DNA from: Oscarella lobularis | Taxonomy: Eukaryota > Porifera > Homoscleromorpha > Homosclerophorida > Oscarellidae | DNA: 64,000 bases | Reading direction: 5' to 3' | NCBI RefSeq assembly: GCF_947507565.1 | Contig: NC_089179.1 | Location: 1,550,681-1,614,680 of the forward strand | In this document: in pieces, positions 22,901-37,900 of the stretch | Layout: every line of letters begins with the position of its first letter | How positions within the stretch are numbered: position 1 is the stretch's first letter | The notes under the pieces: generated by a model | What the model was told of the DNA's origin: nothing | What the model saw: only the letters and a program-made list of their open reading frames with translations | The model's database searches: none | Made by a program: the position numbers and the translations under genes

Positions 22901-25900
22901 GACTTTTTACCGCTGTTGTGGCCCTCGCATAGCAGTTGCAAAAATCGAAAGAGGGAAATGGTGAACGACGCATCACTCAGAGTTTTGATTCCTTTTATCC
23001 AAGCTATAGACGAAGAACAACGCAAAAACGCTCGACCAACCTTCAGATTTTTCTTTGCTGATTCCGAGCATTTCTGCTTTGTTATGCCGTTCGTACGTGT
23101 CAAGATCCAAAACACTACATTAAATGAGTGAGACGATGACCAGATCCAGTGTCTAATTCTCCTACCCGCAACTTGCTATAAGGGACGACATGCTGTTAAA
23201 GAACCCCACGTCGCATTTAGATTTGAGGTAGTTGAGCATGACCTAAGAGAGAAGAAACACAGCCTCGTCAGAATGAAACTGAATTCGTGCTGGCATATCG
23301 TATCTTTAAGACCGTTTGCACGTCTGAATTTCCTCCACGTAGTAAAGCGATTCCAAGCTGCAGACTTTTCAGTGTAACCTGATTTACGCGGCCTACATTG
23401 AGGAATTTTTTTGACAAAGTTCAAACAGAGGAACAATGTTATACATACCGGAACACTCGGAAAGCAGCATGATAACCATTTCAGCAGCCCCTCTTCGTAG
23501 CAAGTTGCCTTGATGCTTCAGCAATTGCCGCTTCTCTGTTTCCTGTTCCTATAATGATCATACGTATAATAGAGAAAATTAAAAAAAAAACAAAAATCCA
23601 AAGACTGACCTCAAATGACTTCTCGTCGTCGTATTCGTCTTCCTCTTCGATTCCGCAACTCTGAAAACCGCTGCATCAGAGAAAAGTCTTGCCAATTTGG
23701 TCGCTACTTTACTTCACTCATGATTTCAGCATAAGAAACGTATAGGAGATTGGATTCAGACCTATGGAGGAGTTACACTTTCTCTAATTGTTGTATTAGA
23801 AGAAATTACATTTGTTCCCCAGCCGCTGCTCTTGTAAAGTACTCCACGAGCTGTCTAAGTGGATCAATGCGCGGCAACTGTGACTGGTGCTGACGCTGCA
23901 GCTGGTTTCGACGAGAAAGACGGTTTGTTCCAGCAACTGATTCTTCAGTGGACGATGGTAGAACGCTTTCACCGGAATCGAGGCTCTAATATTGTGACAA
24001 TGAAGTACCCAAATATAAACTATTGCTTGGTTCCAAACCGTTAGATGATTCATCAGCGTTATGTGCTTCTTCACTTCGTCGTGCAAATAAAGATGTTTGT
24101 ACGTGGGAATAAAAAGATTGACGGCTCGGTGCCTGAAAGACAAGCAAGGCCAAATACAGCGCCAAACGCTCGCCTATACAACTTGTACTCACAAAGGAAT
24201 GCGGCAAAGTGGAACCATGAGAAAGCACTTCATGACAGCTCTCTTTTTCTGTTGGGTAAGAACTCTTCTCCATACGCTCGTCCTGCAAAGACCGGTATGT
24301 TCCATCTAAAAATGAAAAGCCTCCTTAGTTAACAAAATTAAAAATTGTAGGCGCTGTCTCTTGCGTTGTGGAGTTGATAAAGGACTCGAATGACGTCATA
24401 AATTCTGCTCTTCTGTTTCTCAAGTTCTGCAATCTGCGTCTTCTGAGCAACTGATTCCCAAACCATCGAACGCTTCAAAAAAAAAAAAGATAAGCAAATC
24501 ATTCTAAGACAGCGTCTTCTCAATACCTTTGAAGCACCAAGCACCATCTCAATATATTCGCTCAATTCTTCTTCAGACGCGTGCTAAAGTCAAAAGACCT
24601 CCTCGCTTTGCGATATAGGGTGCAAAACAAAATTTGTCAACCTGACTGAGCATTTTCGCTTGCCCCTCTTGAACGAGCCTCTGCTCTTTCTCCGACAATC
24701 CTTGAATGACGAGCGGCACGAGTTTTTTGAGACAGTTAGCCATGGCATTATCCGCCGCCGCCTTGCCGCACGGACAAGTGTGCGACTTGTGAGTCGGCAG
24801 CGAGCACCGCGAAACCGCGTCGCTTTTCGGCGCTCCGAACAAGACGGCGACCGTCGATTCCGCTTTGCAGACTCGCGCCAGTCGAACGGCGTCGTCGGTC
24901 ACCAGAAACGACTGATATTCGCGTCGAAAATGAGGCGATTTGTACCAGCAGTGAAAGAGGCCGGCGATAATCGAAAACAATTGCATTGTTTCGTCTGTCA
25001 TCGACTGGAGATCGTCCTTGTGAGTTTCCACCAATTTGATGACGAGAATGAGAATGGAGCTCAAGTCGCGAACGAGGACTTGATAATGACAACTTATTCT
25101 CCCCTCGGCTTCGATGGGATTCGGCTCGTGAACGATCCTTTCGCTTTGTTTCGATAGGGTCTGCGACGCGTCGAGGAGAGAGCCGAGCAAAGGCACGAAG
25201 TGACCGCCGAGCAAGTCAGTTGTACAATAGGGCACGAGCAGAAGTGCATAAGCTAAAGAAAAAAGTATTACTAAGCTTCTCAGAACGACGTAGTTGCGTA
25301 CACGTTGCAGTGCAAATCCAGTCAGCTTTCAAACGAGCGAATTGGGTGCTCACAACCGACAGAATGTGTCCAATAATGCTGTCTATGAGAGGACTATCCA
25401 CGTAGGTATCGTACACTGATCTGAGTTGGTACAGGATCAGTATAGAAAGCAACTAAATGGGATATGTACTGCACTTACCCTCGCCTCAAGCAAAGCGCAC
25501 TTGGCCCTTTAGTCCACCACTCCGACACGTAGCTATCGATTGCAGTGTCACGAGTAACAGCTAGGGCCGGGTTATGTATCTTACCTGCACAAAAACGGCA
25601 GCACGACGGCCAGACTGTCCGGCATATCGGCCAGACCGTTGAAGAGCTCTTTTCCGACGTCAATCGCCGTAACCGATTCGCACTCGCTATTCAATTGAAC
25701 GTTGGCTTTCTCGAGCAATTGTAAAAGCGAAAGAAGCGTGGGAAATCCCGGCGTTTTGTTAATTTTTTCCAAAACTGCTGTCGGCATGACTTGAGCGATG
25801 CTGCCGAGCGCTTCTCCGACGACGCGATAGTAGGACCGGTCCGGGAGAGCGCCGGCATTACCCACAGTCCACAGACGATGCACCAACGCTTCGGTCGTAG

Positions 25901-28900
25901 CCATATAGTCACCTAACGTGCCAAAGCGTCGACTTTAATACAGCGAAAGAGGAAATCTGTTACTGATTAGTGTCGATCCGTTGTTTCGGCCAAGGTGACA
26001 GTAAAGGCTGGTCGTGACGGGAAGAGAAATGCCGAAAACGTACGACGTCATGTCGGGTTCCAAGCAGTAATCCAAATCGGTCAACTGTAGGTGACAGTAC
26101 TGCTGCCACTGTCGCTCCGTGTCGGGCGAAACGTAGTCGCACATGAATCTAAAACGATGTATGGAGAGCTACGAGCGTTTGCACGAAGAGTTCTCCGTTC
26201 GACACTCACTGGACGTCGAGGGCTCGAATCAGACTCCTGAGGACGCGGCCTACCTGCCCCTGCAATTTGACATTGTAAAATCTCTCTCGGCCATTTCTTG
26301 CTGCTTGAGAAGAAACGCAGAAGAGGCTGACAATGAGAGCCTTCTCTTCGCGCGATGCCAAAGTCCGGCCTTTGCCTCGTCCGCGCTCCGACGCGAAATA
26401 TTCGTAGTGCGTTTCGAGATAGTCTCTCAATAGAGGCATCAAAACCTGAAATTACATGTTGCACCCAGTGCGTTTATATGCGCGCTCACAATCGCACCTT
26501 GGGACCAAATATCGCTGTTGACATCTTGTCCCGTGCTTCGCTGCCTCTGCTTGTCGATGCCGCCTGCTCCATCACATTCAAAATCCACTGCAAAAGCCAG
26601 TACGCGAATCGTCGATCTAGCGCCTGAGAGGCATTGATTGTCAACGTTTCGACGTCTTCAATTCTAGACGGCACCGACTAGAGAAAAACGTTCGTCGCAA
26701 AGACTTTTGTGGTATATACCTCCTAATCCGATAGCCGCAAAGAACAAAATATCTCAGTATGTCCGTAGCACTTTCACGATATTTCGCTTTGTCCTTTTCC
26801 AGAAGCATGTCATAGTGAGCTGGTCCCTCAACGGCTGTCAAATGACCTGAATAATCGGCGTCATCTAGTTCCGTCGCAACGAAATAATACTACCTTCGTC
26901 TTGTTCCTCATTGTCTCTCTCGTGCGACGACCGACTCTCGCATAGGCATTCGGCGAGTCTTTCCGCGAGACTTTGCAACTCTTTCGTCAGTGCAATGTTC
27001 GAAAAGTCGAACGGTTGTGGATTGTATTTGCCGTCGGCGTCCATCGATACGGACAGCGAGAGTTGACGGGCCTGATCCGTCGCACTTTCCGGATTGACGT
27101 GACTGATGTCCCAGCCCCAGTTAATCATCGCTTCGACGCACAGCATGACGTCGTTTTTGTAGAGTTGCTGGCGCTAGAAAAACACGACGCGCGTTTTAAA
27201 TAATTATAACCTATATAATATGTACTTCGCTGTCCAGATCGTTGAAGGGCTTGAGATCGGGATTCAATTTCTCCCCGTTGCTTCCCTCAGACCAGCCGTC
27301 CTGCATCATCATATACGACCATTTGTCGTGCGCGTATTCGGCGAAGCGATCGGCATTCAGCAACACATGTTGAGCAATTCTGCCCCCCACAAAAAGACAA
27401 GAACGTCGCAAAAAGAGAACTACAAGAGATATAAGTATACCTACCCTTGAGGATTAGGCGACGGCGAGCGAAACTTCTTCCTCGTAGAACTATCGCCGTC
27501 GCCGCTCGCTCGTTGAATTTGCGTGAAGAATTGCCTCTGCAGTGTGTAGTCGGGAGCCAGAGCGCAAGCGACGGCACCCAAGCACTCCAAGCCGCGCTGG
27601 AAAAATTCGTCGTCGTCCAAGAGAGCCTATAAGAAGAGCGAAAGGTAGACGCAATAAGCGATCGATGGTGGGACTATACTCTTTTGTGAAGCGTGTCGAT
27701 GAGTATGGCAAAAATTGTTATCGTCAAGTGCTTCTCCTCGCTCGTCGCGCTGCCGTGCACGCTGTCCCAAGTGCGGTCGTCGTGAGACGTCGAGACGCCG
27801 TAGTATTTTTTGAAATGTTTGTAGTGAAGGTGAATGACTCTCAGGGCGACGAGCGCATTTCCCGTCACGTTTTTCACGTCGCAAACCAGCTTTCGCATCA
27901 GTCTTTGCATTACTGAAGGACTCAGTTGGCTAAAGAAGAGAGAGAAAGAGAAGTCACGTATTGACGGCTCTTCGGCATGGCACTGTTTTTACTGACTGAG
28001 TGAAAGCGACAAGAAAGTCGGATACTTTGCTTCTTTGCTGCGAACCGAGCCAGTCGCTCTTCGCGAGACTGTAGCACGTGTGAAGCAGAGCGTCGACGAC
28101 GGGCGTGTGCTTCGACGATCCGTGAAAAAGGCTTGCGTTGGATGTGAGCAGAGGAAGAACTGAGGAAAAGATGTAGCGATTTAGAGCCAAGAAGCAGTCG
28201 GAGTCTGGAGGAATAAGTGCCGTCTAAAAACCGATCTGAAGACACGATATATCTGGCGAAACCGATGTTCTTACCAAGCCTACTCTGGTTGCCAGTCTCA
28301 TGTCAGGCAAAAACGATCTCTCCAGCAATTCGACCATTTGATCTTGGTCGCTCAAACCGTAGACTCTCTCGAGAAAGTGCAAAGTAGCCGCCTTGTGATG
28401 CGGTTGAATGCCGACGAAGCCTTTCGACAGGAACCGGCCTTCGACGACAGGAATATTGAACGGAATGGTTAACACGGAGATTAATTCGTCGAGCGGTATC
28501 AGGCTTCTTAGAATCGTATTCACTCGAGTGCTTGTACTCAGTTTGTCTTTCGTCGTCCGCTGCGATTGCGTTTCGGATCGGTTCGACTTCACGCAAGCAC
28601 AGTGTCCCAACAAGTCGATCAGATTGGCATAGAAAGCCAGAGCGGACGCTCCTCGATCTTCTTTTGCATTCGGACTCATCGTTTTTCTTTCGAGACTCTC
28701 GTTGTCGCCACTCGCCTTCCTAGAAAGTCGCAAATCGTCCGAATTCGTTTTCTTCAATCGTTCGCTAATATTCTCGAATCCGAACGGCACGTCGGTCGTC
28801 TGTTGGCCGCTTTTCGCCGAAAACGAATACCGACGAAATCCGCTGACGTGCGAAAGAGCGCTCGAGTCCCCATCGGGAAGCGAAAGCGGCGTAGGCAGCT

Positions 28901-31900
28901 CGATTCGTTCTCTGGACACCAAACTCTCTGCAGTGCACTGGCGGAGCAGACGTCGCCGTCGAAGACTGCCCCATTTTTTCACGCTCATTCCACCAAAAGG
29001 CGGAAGCGCTGATTTTTCCTCGTCCTCGTCGTCCTCGTCGTCGTCCTCATCGTCGTCCTCGTCTTCGTCGTATTCTTCCCCTTCTTCGTCGTCCTCGTCT
29101 TCGTCGTCATAATTAGTCTCGTCAAAATGTACGGAAAACTGTTCCTTGCTATTTGCTCCCGATTCATCGTTGTCCGTCTTCGACGTCCTCCTTTCTCTTT
29201 CGTCGTCGCCGTTTTGACGACCGTGAACGAGTTTGAGACGTTGTTCGAAATACAGCTCGGTTTCCAGCACGGCTTCCTTGAACGCCTGATAGATTCCTTG
29301 TCCGTCTGCATCCAAAGCCGGGCCCAAACACTCGGGACGTCGAATCAAACCCCGCACGACGAGACCGGCATTTTCCTCAACAGTCGTACCTATGCCAAAA
29401 TTGATCAAGTTTTACGCCAGGGCCCCACAGCACAGTACTCACCGTTTACCCATACAACATTTCGTAAAAATTCGAGGTAGTGTTCGCATTCCCTTGGAGA
29501 CCATTCTTCCATGCTAATCGAGCTGTCCAGACGACTAAGCCTCTTCGTCTCTGGCCACGCACTCTCGTACGAAGCGGTCCCGCCGGCGACAACAGGAAGA
29601 CCGACGGCTAAGCAAAAGTCGAATCTAACAAAGAAGACGTCGTAAAAGTTTGCGACAACGTACCAGCTGCAGATAGCAGAAACACGATTCTATCAATGTT
29701 AGCTTCCTTCAGTGCCAGAGCATTCTCCTGGCTGTCCTTGAGAGCGGCCGTAGCTACGCACAGACAGCAACTCGATCCCTTTAGAGAGATACAAGCTAAA
29801 GCAACGTACAATCGATAAATTAAATCAGTGAAAAAATAGCAAAGCGCACTTGCTGTCGAATGATCGAGCAGGAATTTCAACTGATCGAAAACGGCTCGTT
29901 GATTCTGGCGACTCGAGCGGCAAAACTTGATTAGGAATTTACAGCATTCGGCGACAATAATGCTCGAGTCCTGCATTCCTTTCTAAAGCAAACACAGCAC
30001 TGAGAACAGGACATTAACGTAATCTTTTTTTACGAAGCTCGTTAGAGAAGTGCGTGATCGGTTGCGACGCGACAACGAAACGTCGACAGTGCCGAAAGTG
30101 TTCTTCAGCAGAGTGAGAACGGCATCGTGAACTCCCAACGATCGCATCAGATCGGGATGTTGGAAGAACATGACGCTATTTCCAATGTCCCTAGAGAATC
30201 GCACCGTGGATCTTCCGTCGTTGCATCCTCCATTCAATTCTTACCTCAGACCGTCTCTGAGAATCTCTTCCTCTCTGGGTCCCATTCGGACTTGGAGTAG
30301 CGACAATATGCTGCCCAATGCGTCCATCACTTTCAAGATCTCGCCGGCGCCCGTGTCTTTAACGACGTATGTCTTCGCCAAGGCTCGATGCAGTTCGCCG
30401 ACGCCGTCATACTGCCGATGAAGCAGAGAGAAGGCTTCGCGAATCAAAGCCGGATCTCGCAATCCCTGCTGACTCCACAGCAGCATCGTTCGGGCAATGA
30501 AGTCACGTAAACAGAACGTTCCTATAAATAAAGTTTTCAAGAAAAAAGTCAATAGATAGATAGGCTCAAACCGAGTCCGTTGTCTTTGTCATTGCATCTG
30601 CCGTCTAGCAGCCCCTCAGCCAATTCTGCTACTTGCTCCTGTGGGCTCTCCCCGGAGAACGTCAAGCAGTTCTTCAAACTCTCCGGATGAGCGCATCGAG
30701 TGAGAATTTCGTTCTGAAAAGCGTGAATGGTATCGGCAAGTCGACTATCTTTTAGATCCAAGTCAACACCAGTCTTAAATTCCTCCAGCAACAACGCCAT
30801 CTTAGAAGATCAGTAATAAAGGAAAGCGGAAACTGACTGCCTTGAGTGGTGGTACCTGCTCCAGAGGCGGTCGTCTGAATTCGCTCGTTCTTCTCGCCGT
30901 CATAGACGGAGAGTAGTCGGTCGCATCCGATACGGAGTTGAGTCTCTCTTCCTGTCTCTAAAGTTCTCGTTTAGGTGAGGTGAGGTAAATGCCGATGGGG
31001 GACCCCCCGCAATCGAACCTCCTGAACGCTTTTGACAAAACGTCGAGCAAATGCCACGATTCTTTCAACTTTTCGCCGAAGTTGACAATCGCACAGATGC
31101 TGCAGCAAGTGGGCAATTTCTAATTTGATCGGTTCCTGAGTACCGACGGACACAAGCCCGCGCCACGGCTCAGCGCCTATATACAACACACAAGTGTACC
31201 TATAGTCAACATAACGACGTTTCACGAGCAAAAGCACTCACCGCTACTAAAAGCGACGGAATCAAACGCAACAAGAACCTGATGCAGTTCTTCCTCATTG
31301 AGAAGCCCTTCCACAAGAAGTACCTAGTTACAAACCAACAGAATACTTCGCACCATACCTATAACCAAAAGATGATCCAAAACTTTAAGAAGAGGCCTGA
31401 AGTGCAAAAGATATTTTCACGCGAGGCAATGCATCTATGTCCCTTACACGAAATAGTCGATCATAGCTTGCTGATCTAGATCTCGTCGATAGAGCGACGC
31501 TTCCGCCAGTCCAATCCGTAGTTGATCGAAGAGACTTTTCTTCAGTTCGGCGAGAGGAAATTTGACGTCGGCTTCGGCGTACTCGAGACAAGTGTGTCCT
31601 CCTTCCGGTATGATCATCGTATCGCCGAGCGGCGATTTCGGTGAAATGCTTTCAGCTGATGCGACGACGATAGACTGCAGTGAGAATTTTCGCGACGTCG
31701 GTTGGATGAGACGACCAATTTCCGACAGCGGTACGATGAATTCGCTTTTCGTCAACAGTCTCGCACTGGAGTGCGTCGCAAAATGAAGAGATATGAGAAG
31801 ATTGAAGAATCCCTGTCGGAGAATGCCAGGCAAACTCGACGATTCGACGCACTTCATCAGTTGCGCGTTGTCAATCAGCTGACAGATGATGTGAGCCAAG

Positions 31901-34900
31901 CGGAGGTTTCCGTGGGAGCACAGAAGACTGTAAAGAGACAGGGTCTCGGCATGAAATCTGACACCAAAACCATTATAAATATATGACAATGTCAGTAAAC
32001 TCTAACCTCATCAGTTCTGGATACTCAACCAATTCCAACAGGTTTAAGACGGTCTCTTGCTCTTCGAGTATTGCGACCACGGACGAAGCTAGCACAAGTT
32101 CAAATACGTTAGTTCTCAGTACCATCGCCTTTGTGGCTTGCTTACCTGTCTCGTCGCAGATTACCGACGACGATTTGTCTGGATTACGTTTCACGGTCAA
32201 GCGTTCTTCGGACGACGGAAGACGCACCCACGAACAATCTTCCAAAGACTGAACTTGTATGCGAGGAGGACAGATGTCCGTCCAATCCGATTCCGTCACA
32301 ATGGCGTTGATCAGCGGTTCGCACTCCTACAGAAAAAACATGTTTCTTAATTAAGAAAATTCAAGTCAATGCCAACTCACGGCTTCAGGAGAAAATTCAA
32401 ATTGGACGAGACTTTGTCCCGAGCTGAGGGAGAAATAGGCAGGAAAAAGAACAGTGCCCCGTGCAACCTACGAGAGAATAAGCCGTCTTATATATAATAA
32501 CATAAATTAAGATGCCTACTTTTTTCCGACAAACCGGCACCCCTTTGCCATTGATGCAATACGAAATCTCGCGTCTATCCGTGTCCAAAATACACCCGAC
32601 AGCCACTTCTCTCGACAACGGCCGATCTCCGAGACACGTGTGAAGATCGGAGAGCGTGCAAACGTACGCGCTTCGAATGGACACCGTCTCGTCGCCGTCG
32701 CAACGGTCGACGAGTCGAACGGAATGACGACCGATCCGATAGCCGTTCGTGCCGCGAAGAACGTCGCTGTGAAACGTCGGAGTCACCCAGCCGATTTCGA
32801 CGTCAGACGGAACTTGACCGGGGAAAATTCGAACGGTGAAGGAGAATCGTCCCGAAACACAACCGTCGTCGCTTTCCGATATCGGGGATGACGGCGAAGA
32901 CGACGAACTGTCTTCAGTGAGACCGGCTGAAACAACCTGACTAACGCTGTTGACGTCGTCTCTTTGATTTCGTCCGCATCGAATCGAAGCATTCAGTCTC
33001 ACGTACTCCCATTTCGACGACTTGGGTAGGGGCGACTTTTTCGTCACGACGATAGCGTTGTTGGCGGCGAGAGACGAATTTCGGCTGAACACGTCGTCCG
33101 TTCGTGCAATTTCCAACGAGTGGTGATCCGAGCTGACGTCTTGAAAAACGGGAAAGTTTCTCGAATACCACAGGGGTAGAAATTTTGTCGTATTGCTGAA
33201 ATAATACTCGAACTACTGCAGCAGCAGCAGCTTCACGACATAGCGTACCTGCAAAACGGCTCGTATCCCTCCTGAAGACCGTACTGATTGTAATAGCGAA
33301 GACTTTTCAAATCCTTAGACAAAAATCCTATATTTAAGAATTTCTAAACGCGAGGTTTTCTACGTGGCCAAAATTCAAGGTCGCCTCCTGTCCTTCACCA
33401 AGAGTCACGGCTGGAACGAAAGCTAAAGAGCGGACGGATTATTCCGTCGCGTGTGCACGTGGAAGACGTTCGTCTCACCTTTTTTAGGCAGGCCAACGAA
33501 AGCGTCGTTACTGCCTGCACCGTCCATTAGCAGTACGCCGTTCAAGGTAAACTCTTCGTAGAGAGCAACGTCACTGTACTAACCGACCTCTTCTGCTAAT
33601 AACGTCATTTACCTATTTTTTTCTCCTTCAAGTCAAGCAAGCATCCTACGGTATCGCACTCCGTCCACGTCTTACCAAAAGTGTCCGAGTCGTTGTGCCA
33701 TTTTCGGGCCTTAAAAAAGCGTGTCGAGCGATTACGTCGAAATGAAGACACTTTACCAGGTATCCATCAAAAGCGTAGGAATTTTCGTCGTTTCCTAATT
33801 GAATTCCCGCTTGAAAATCGACTGTCGCCCAGCCGACTCTCGCATAACCGTCCGTCTTGACGGTCACCTCGTAGTACCTAGAACTCAAAAAATTCAATTT
33901 AATCGAGATAGCCTGACGTCTTTACTCACCACTTCCCCGTCGACACTCCGCAATTATACTGACCACGAAACGTTCGGCAAACGGAATCGGCAGAAGACAA
34001 CTCTCGACTCAAATCTGAACAAGAAAAAAATTTTTCAGAAAGTCGAGAGAACAAATCGAAAGCAAGCGATACCTCGCACAGAGACCGACTCGTGCGCGTC
34101 CGACACGGACGGCTGAACGAGCGTGAATCCGTAGGCAATCAGAGTGCGCACCGACTCGAGAGCCGTCGCTCTGTTGGAGTCCTTGACTTCGTCGGAAAGC
34201 TTTTCGTAGGGAACGAGCAACGGATTTCGTTTCTTGTCGCCGTCTTTCGCCTTCCCGTGCGTCCAGCCTTCGGCTATTCGACTTCGCGCCCAGACGTCGT
34301 GCGCGTTTTTCGCCAGCAAATCGACGAGCATTTCCAAGTGTCGAGGCAACGGCGGCACTACGGAAAGATCGAGCGGCTGGGGAATGTATCCATTCGACAT
34401 CCTGTATCTAAAAATTCAGATTTTTTCGTACGTATCACAGACGGAATGTATTATTCGTTTTTACTTTACTGGCGATAAGGCTAGCCGCTTAATTTTGTGA
34501 CGATCTGCACCGTCGAGACCAATCTGGTATCCTAATGCCAATAAAGTCCTGTAGATAATATAAAAATGTACTTTGTGCAATGAAAGGAGAAGGAGAGCGA
34601 TTCACTTGAGTGTTTGGAATGCCATGTCCACGTCATAAAATTTCTCTTCTTCTGACAGAGCTCCAAAAGGAACCAGACACGGATTGTGCTTCTTCTCTTC
34701 GTCTCGCTTCTTTCGAAAAGGCGACAATGTATAAACACCTTTATATTTGGAGAACGCTTTGATCGCTCACCGGTCCGTAAGAAAACCCGTTCTCTATCTT
34801 TTTCATGGCCCACACTTCGTGAATGTTTTCGGCCAATTGATCTCGCACCAACTCAACGCACGACGGTAAATCGACCTAGAAGAAACGCAGTGAGATGATC

Positions 34901-37900
34901 TTCTCGCCGAACCGGTGCTCTCACGTCAGACGTATCAACCGGCGCCGGCACGTAACCGGAGAAGTCCATCAGAGCAGGAAGACCTTTGACTAATCCCACT
35001 TTAGCGTCGCCCAATGACACGCACTTGGTAATGGGCACTTTGGTGCCTTCAAACGCTTCGTACAGACCGGCGTAGCCTTCCGGCGGATTGCTGTGCGAGT
35101 TGAGAAACTCGCCAAGATTGGGACCAAAATGAAAGGAGCAACTGAAACAAGAAAATTCAAAAGAAATACAACCGCTATTTCTGATTTCATACCTGATGCC
35201 AGCGGACATTGAAATGATGGGAAAGAATACGCCCGACACGTCTCCAATGCCGATCTCTCCACTCACCGTCTTTCCATTCAACGTAAATTGAACGACGCGC
35301 TCTTGCAAGTCCAACAAACAGCCGACCACGTCGCCCAAGCGAAAGCCCGTTCCCCGCACAAACTCGCAGGCCTTCAAATTCAGATTGAGATCGTCTGGCC
35401 TCCAGTCCTTTCTTTCGACCGATTTCGCTTGCCGCACGAGTCGTCTCTTGGAGGATAGGAGTCTCGTTTCGAGACGTCGTCCGCCGCACCAAATACTATC
35501 GCCATCGAATCCGTACGAATGCAAATCGTCGCCGACGGCGCCGATCGAACAGATCCCGTTGCCGCCGAGGAACGGTCGAAAACCGCTCGAATTTCCCCAG
35601 CCGATGCGAAGAACGAGAAGGCCAGAATCTTCGTCGTTGCCGGCGTCCGGTGCCATTGCGTCGACGGATACTTCGTAGTACCAACGAGGATAGAGCGCCG
35701 CTCCGTGGCGAACGCCAACAAAGATGTTGGCTCGGACGCTTATAGAGAAAGATGCTCGTCGCGCGAATGCGCCCGCCGCAAAGTCGGAAAACTTACTTCG
35801 CCACGTGATGAACCAAGCGAGTGCGTAGAATGAGATTTTTGGGAAGCAAGTGACTGCAGATGAGATTCTGATTGTCGCGAACTGCGACCCCATTGCAAAC
35901 GCACAGTGCAGACAGGGCTTCGAGAACCTGAAAAGAAAATGTCTGGTATTTTTAAAAATTCGCTTTGGTGCGATGCAGACCTTTTCGTCTCGTCCGCTCT
36001 TCTCCAAAAAGGCGACCATTGATCGAATGTGGCTAGCAGTGATCTATTGGGGACAAAGAGGAGATGAGGGCTCGAGAAATACACCATTGGCTTCGCACCA
36101 TGTTAAGAACTTCGGGACTATCCGTAAGGATGCAGTGAAGAACGGTTAACACACCTGATAAAGAACGTGATTGCGTACGTCAATTTGACTGTGCGTTTTT
36201 TCTTGCCTTTCGAAGCTTGCCGATGTGACGTGCACAGCTTCTCAAAGAGCCAATCGAGGCACTTGCTGAAGGCAAATTGAGAACAGTTGACTGCATTGCA
36301 TCGGATCATTGCCGCTAAAGATCACGTATATCCGACATCCGTGCTAGGTATAGGATCTTTGTTGTGCCTACCCAATAATGCGTACATTTTGACTGTGACA
36401 TTCAACAGGCCCTCGCTCCAGCAGCCGCTCCCAGATCTCCTCAGACGTTCAATGTGCTCGGTGACGTCGAGACCAAGAGATATCATTCCCTAGAGCAGAG
36501 AAACTATTAGTAGACGTTTGCGTTGAATAAACGCTTCACTTGTCCTCTAAAAAGATCCTGTCTCATTTTCAGCACTTTCAGCTGAGCCTGCTGGCAATCG
36601 TGATCTAGAGAAAAAAAATTCTTCTGATTAGATCTACAATGTGGCGTCACAGCTTACCAGCACTGCTATTGGGCCGAGAAAAATATTTCAGAAGTCCGTC
36701 TTGTATTTCGAGAATTCCGTCTATTTTTTCGGAAATAGCGTCAGAACCGGACTCCTTTGTTGTCTTCGCCGCGCTAAAAACACACGAGACAATAATAAAA
36801 GCGCTACTTTGAATAGTCGGATTTTTCACTCTCGAAAAGACGACATGATTCGCGTGGAAATCCTCATCACGTCTGCCGCTCGTATTTCCTCCTCTCCGGC
36901 TCTCGTTACGGCAAATCCGAAGTTCATGTGCCATTCGACGAGACCCATTGCTTTGACGTATTTGCCTCGTCTCGCCACCTTTTGTCTCTTGGCGGTCGTC
37001 GTTTGAATCTGACCTCAAACCTCTAATAACGTACAAGCGGTTCTAAGCCACTTCTTTCTACCGGCTGTCCAAGCCAAAGAGACGATTTGTGTTGAAGAAA
37101 GACGATGGAATTGCCGAAACTAATGGCCGGTTCACCCATTCCCATTTCCTTAGTATCGTCTGCGGAGAGATGGTCATCCTATGCCCCCAAAAAAGATTCG
37201 ACTAGCTCTAATAAGAATGCTGTCAGAACCAAGTACCGCCGATCGTCTTAGATAAAAAATAGAGCTGTCACGTTCCGGAGTGAAAACCAACTTGAAGTCC
37301 TTCCCATTCACCAACGTCAAATATGTACCTGAGAGTACGCCTGGATATATAGCATGTCATACAAAAATAATATATTTTGAACCTGAAACAATGTTTTTTA
37401 TCCGAATAGGATAGCCCCACTGAATAAAACCGCAGCCCCATCTGATCACAGGAGAAAAAGGCTCTCAAGAGGACCATTCATCTATAGAGGTGCAGTGCTT
37501 ACTTTGTTCTAAGCGTTTCAATTTTCCACAGAGATCTCGCGTGTTTGTTCATTGACCCCGATTCAAATCGGACGACGCTACTACAGTAAGAGATGCAACC
37601 AATATCAAATATACTACACTAGGGCAAACGCTTGTATGCTTGTATAATATATACTAGGGGGGAGAACATGCCTCTACATAAAAATACCTTGGGCCGGTCG
37701 TCTCTTTTGGTGCAGTGAGACACTCGTTGGTGTGAAGGTGAAAAAATCGAACGACGTTTCCTCCTCTCATATAGCCTATAAGCGTAAGTCAAACTGGTGA
37801 CTTTTTGAAAGCGAGCCCTCCGCTTGCTTTTTCTAACGGTGCTCATTCTACCGCATCCGACCGTCTGAATCACCCAAAACGTCTGCTGAAACGACATTTG

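Noticed and set aside
28566-29112. Ser/Arg-rich open frames on plus opposite the RyR acidic tract
   Set aside because: They are complements of the GTC/CTC repeat encoding the Asp/Glu run on minus and have no domain; the minus-strand reading fits RyR.
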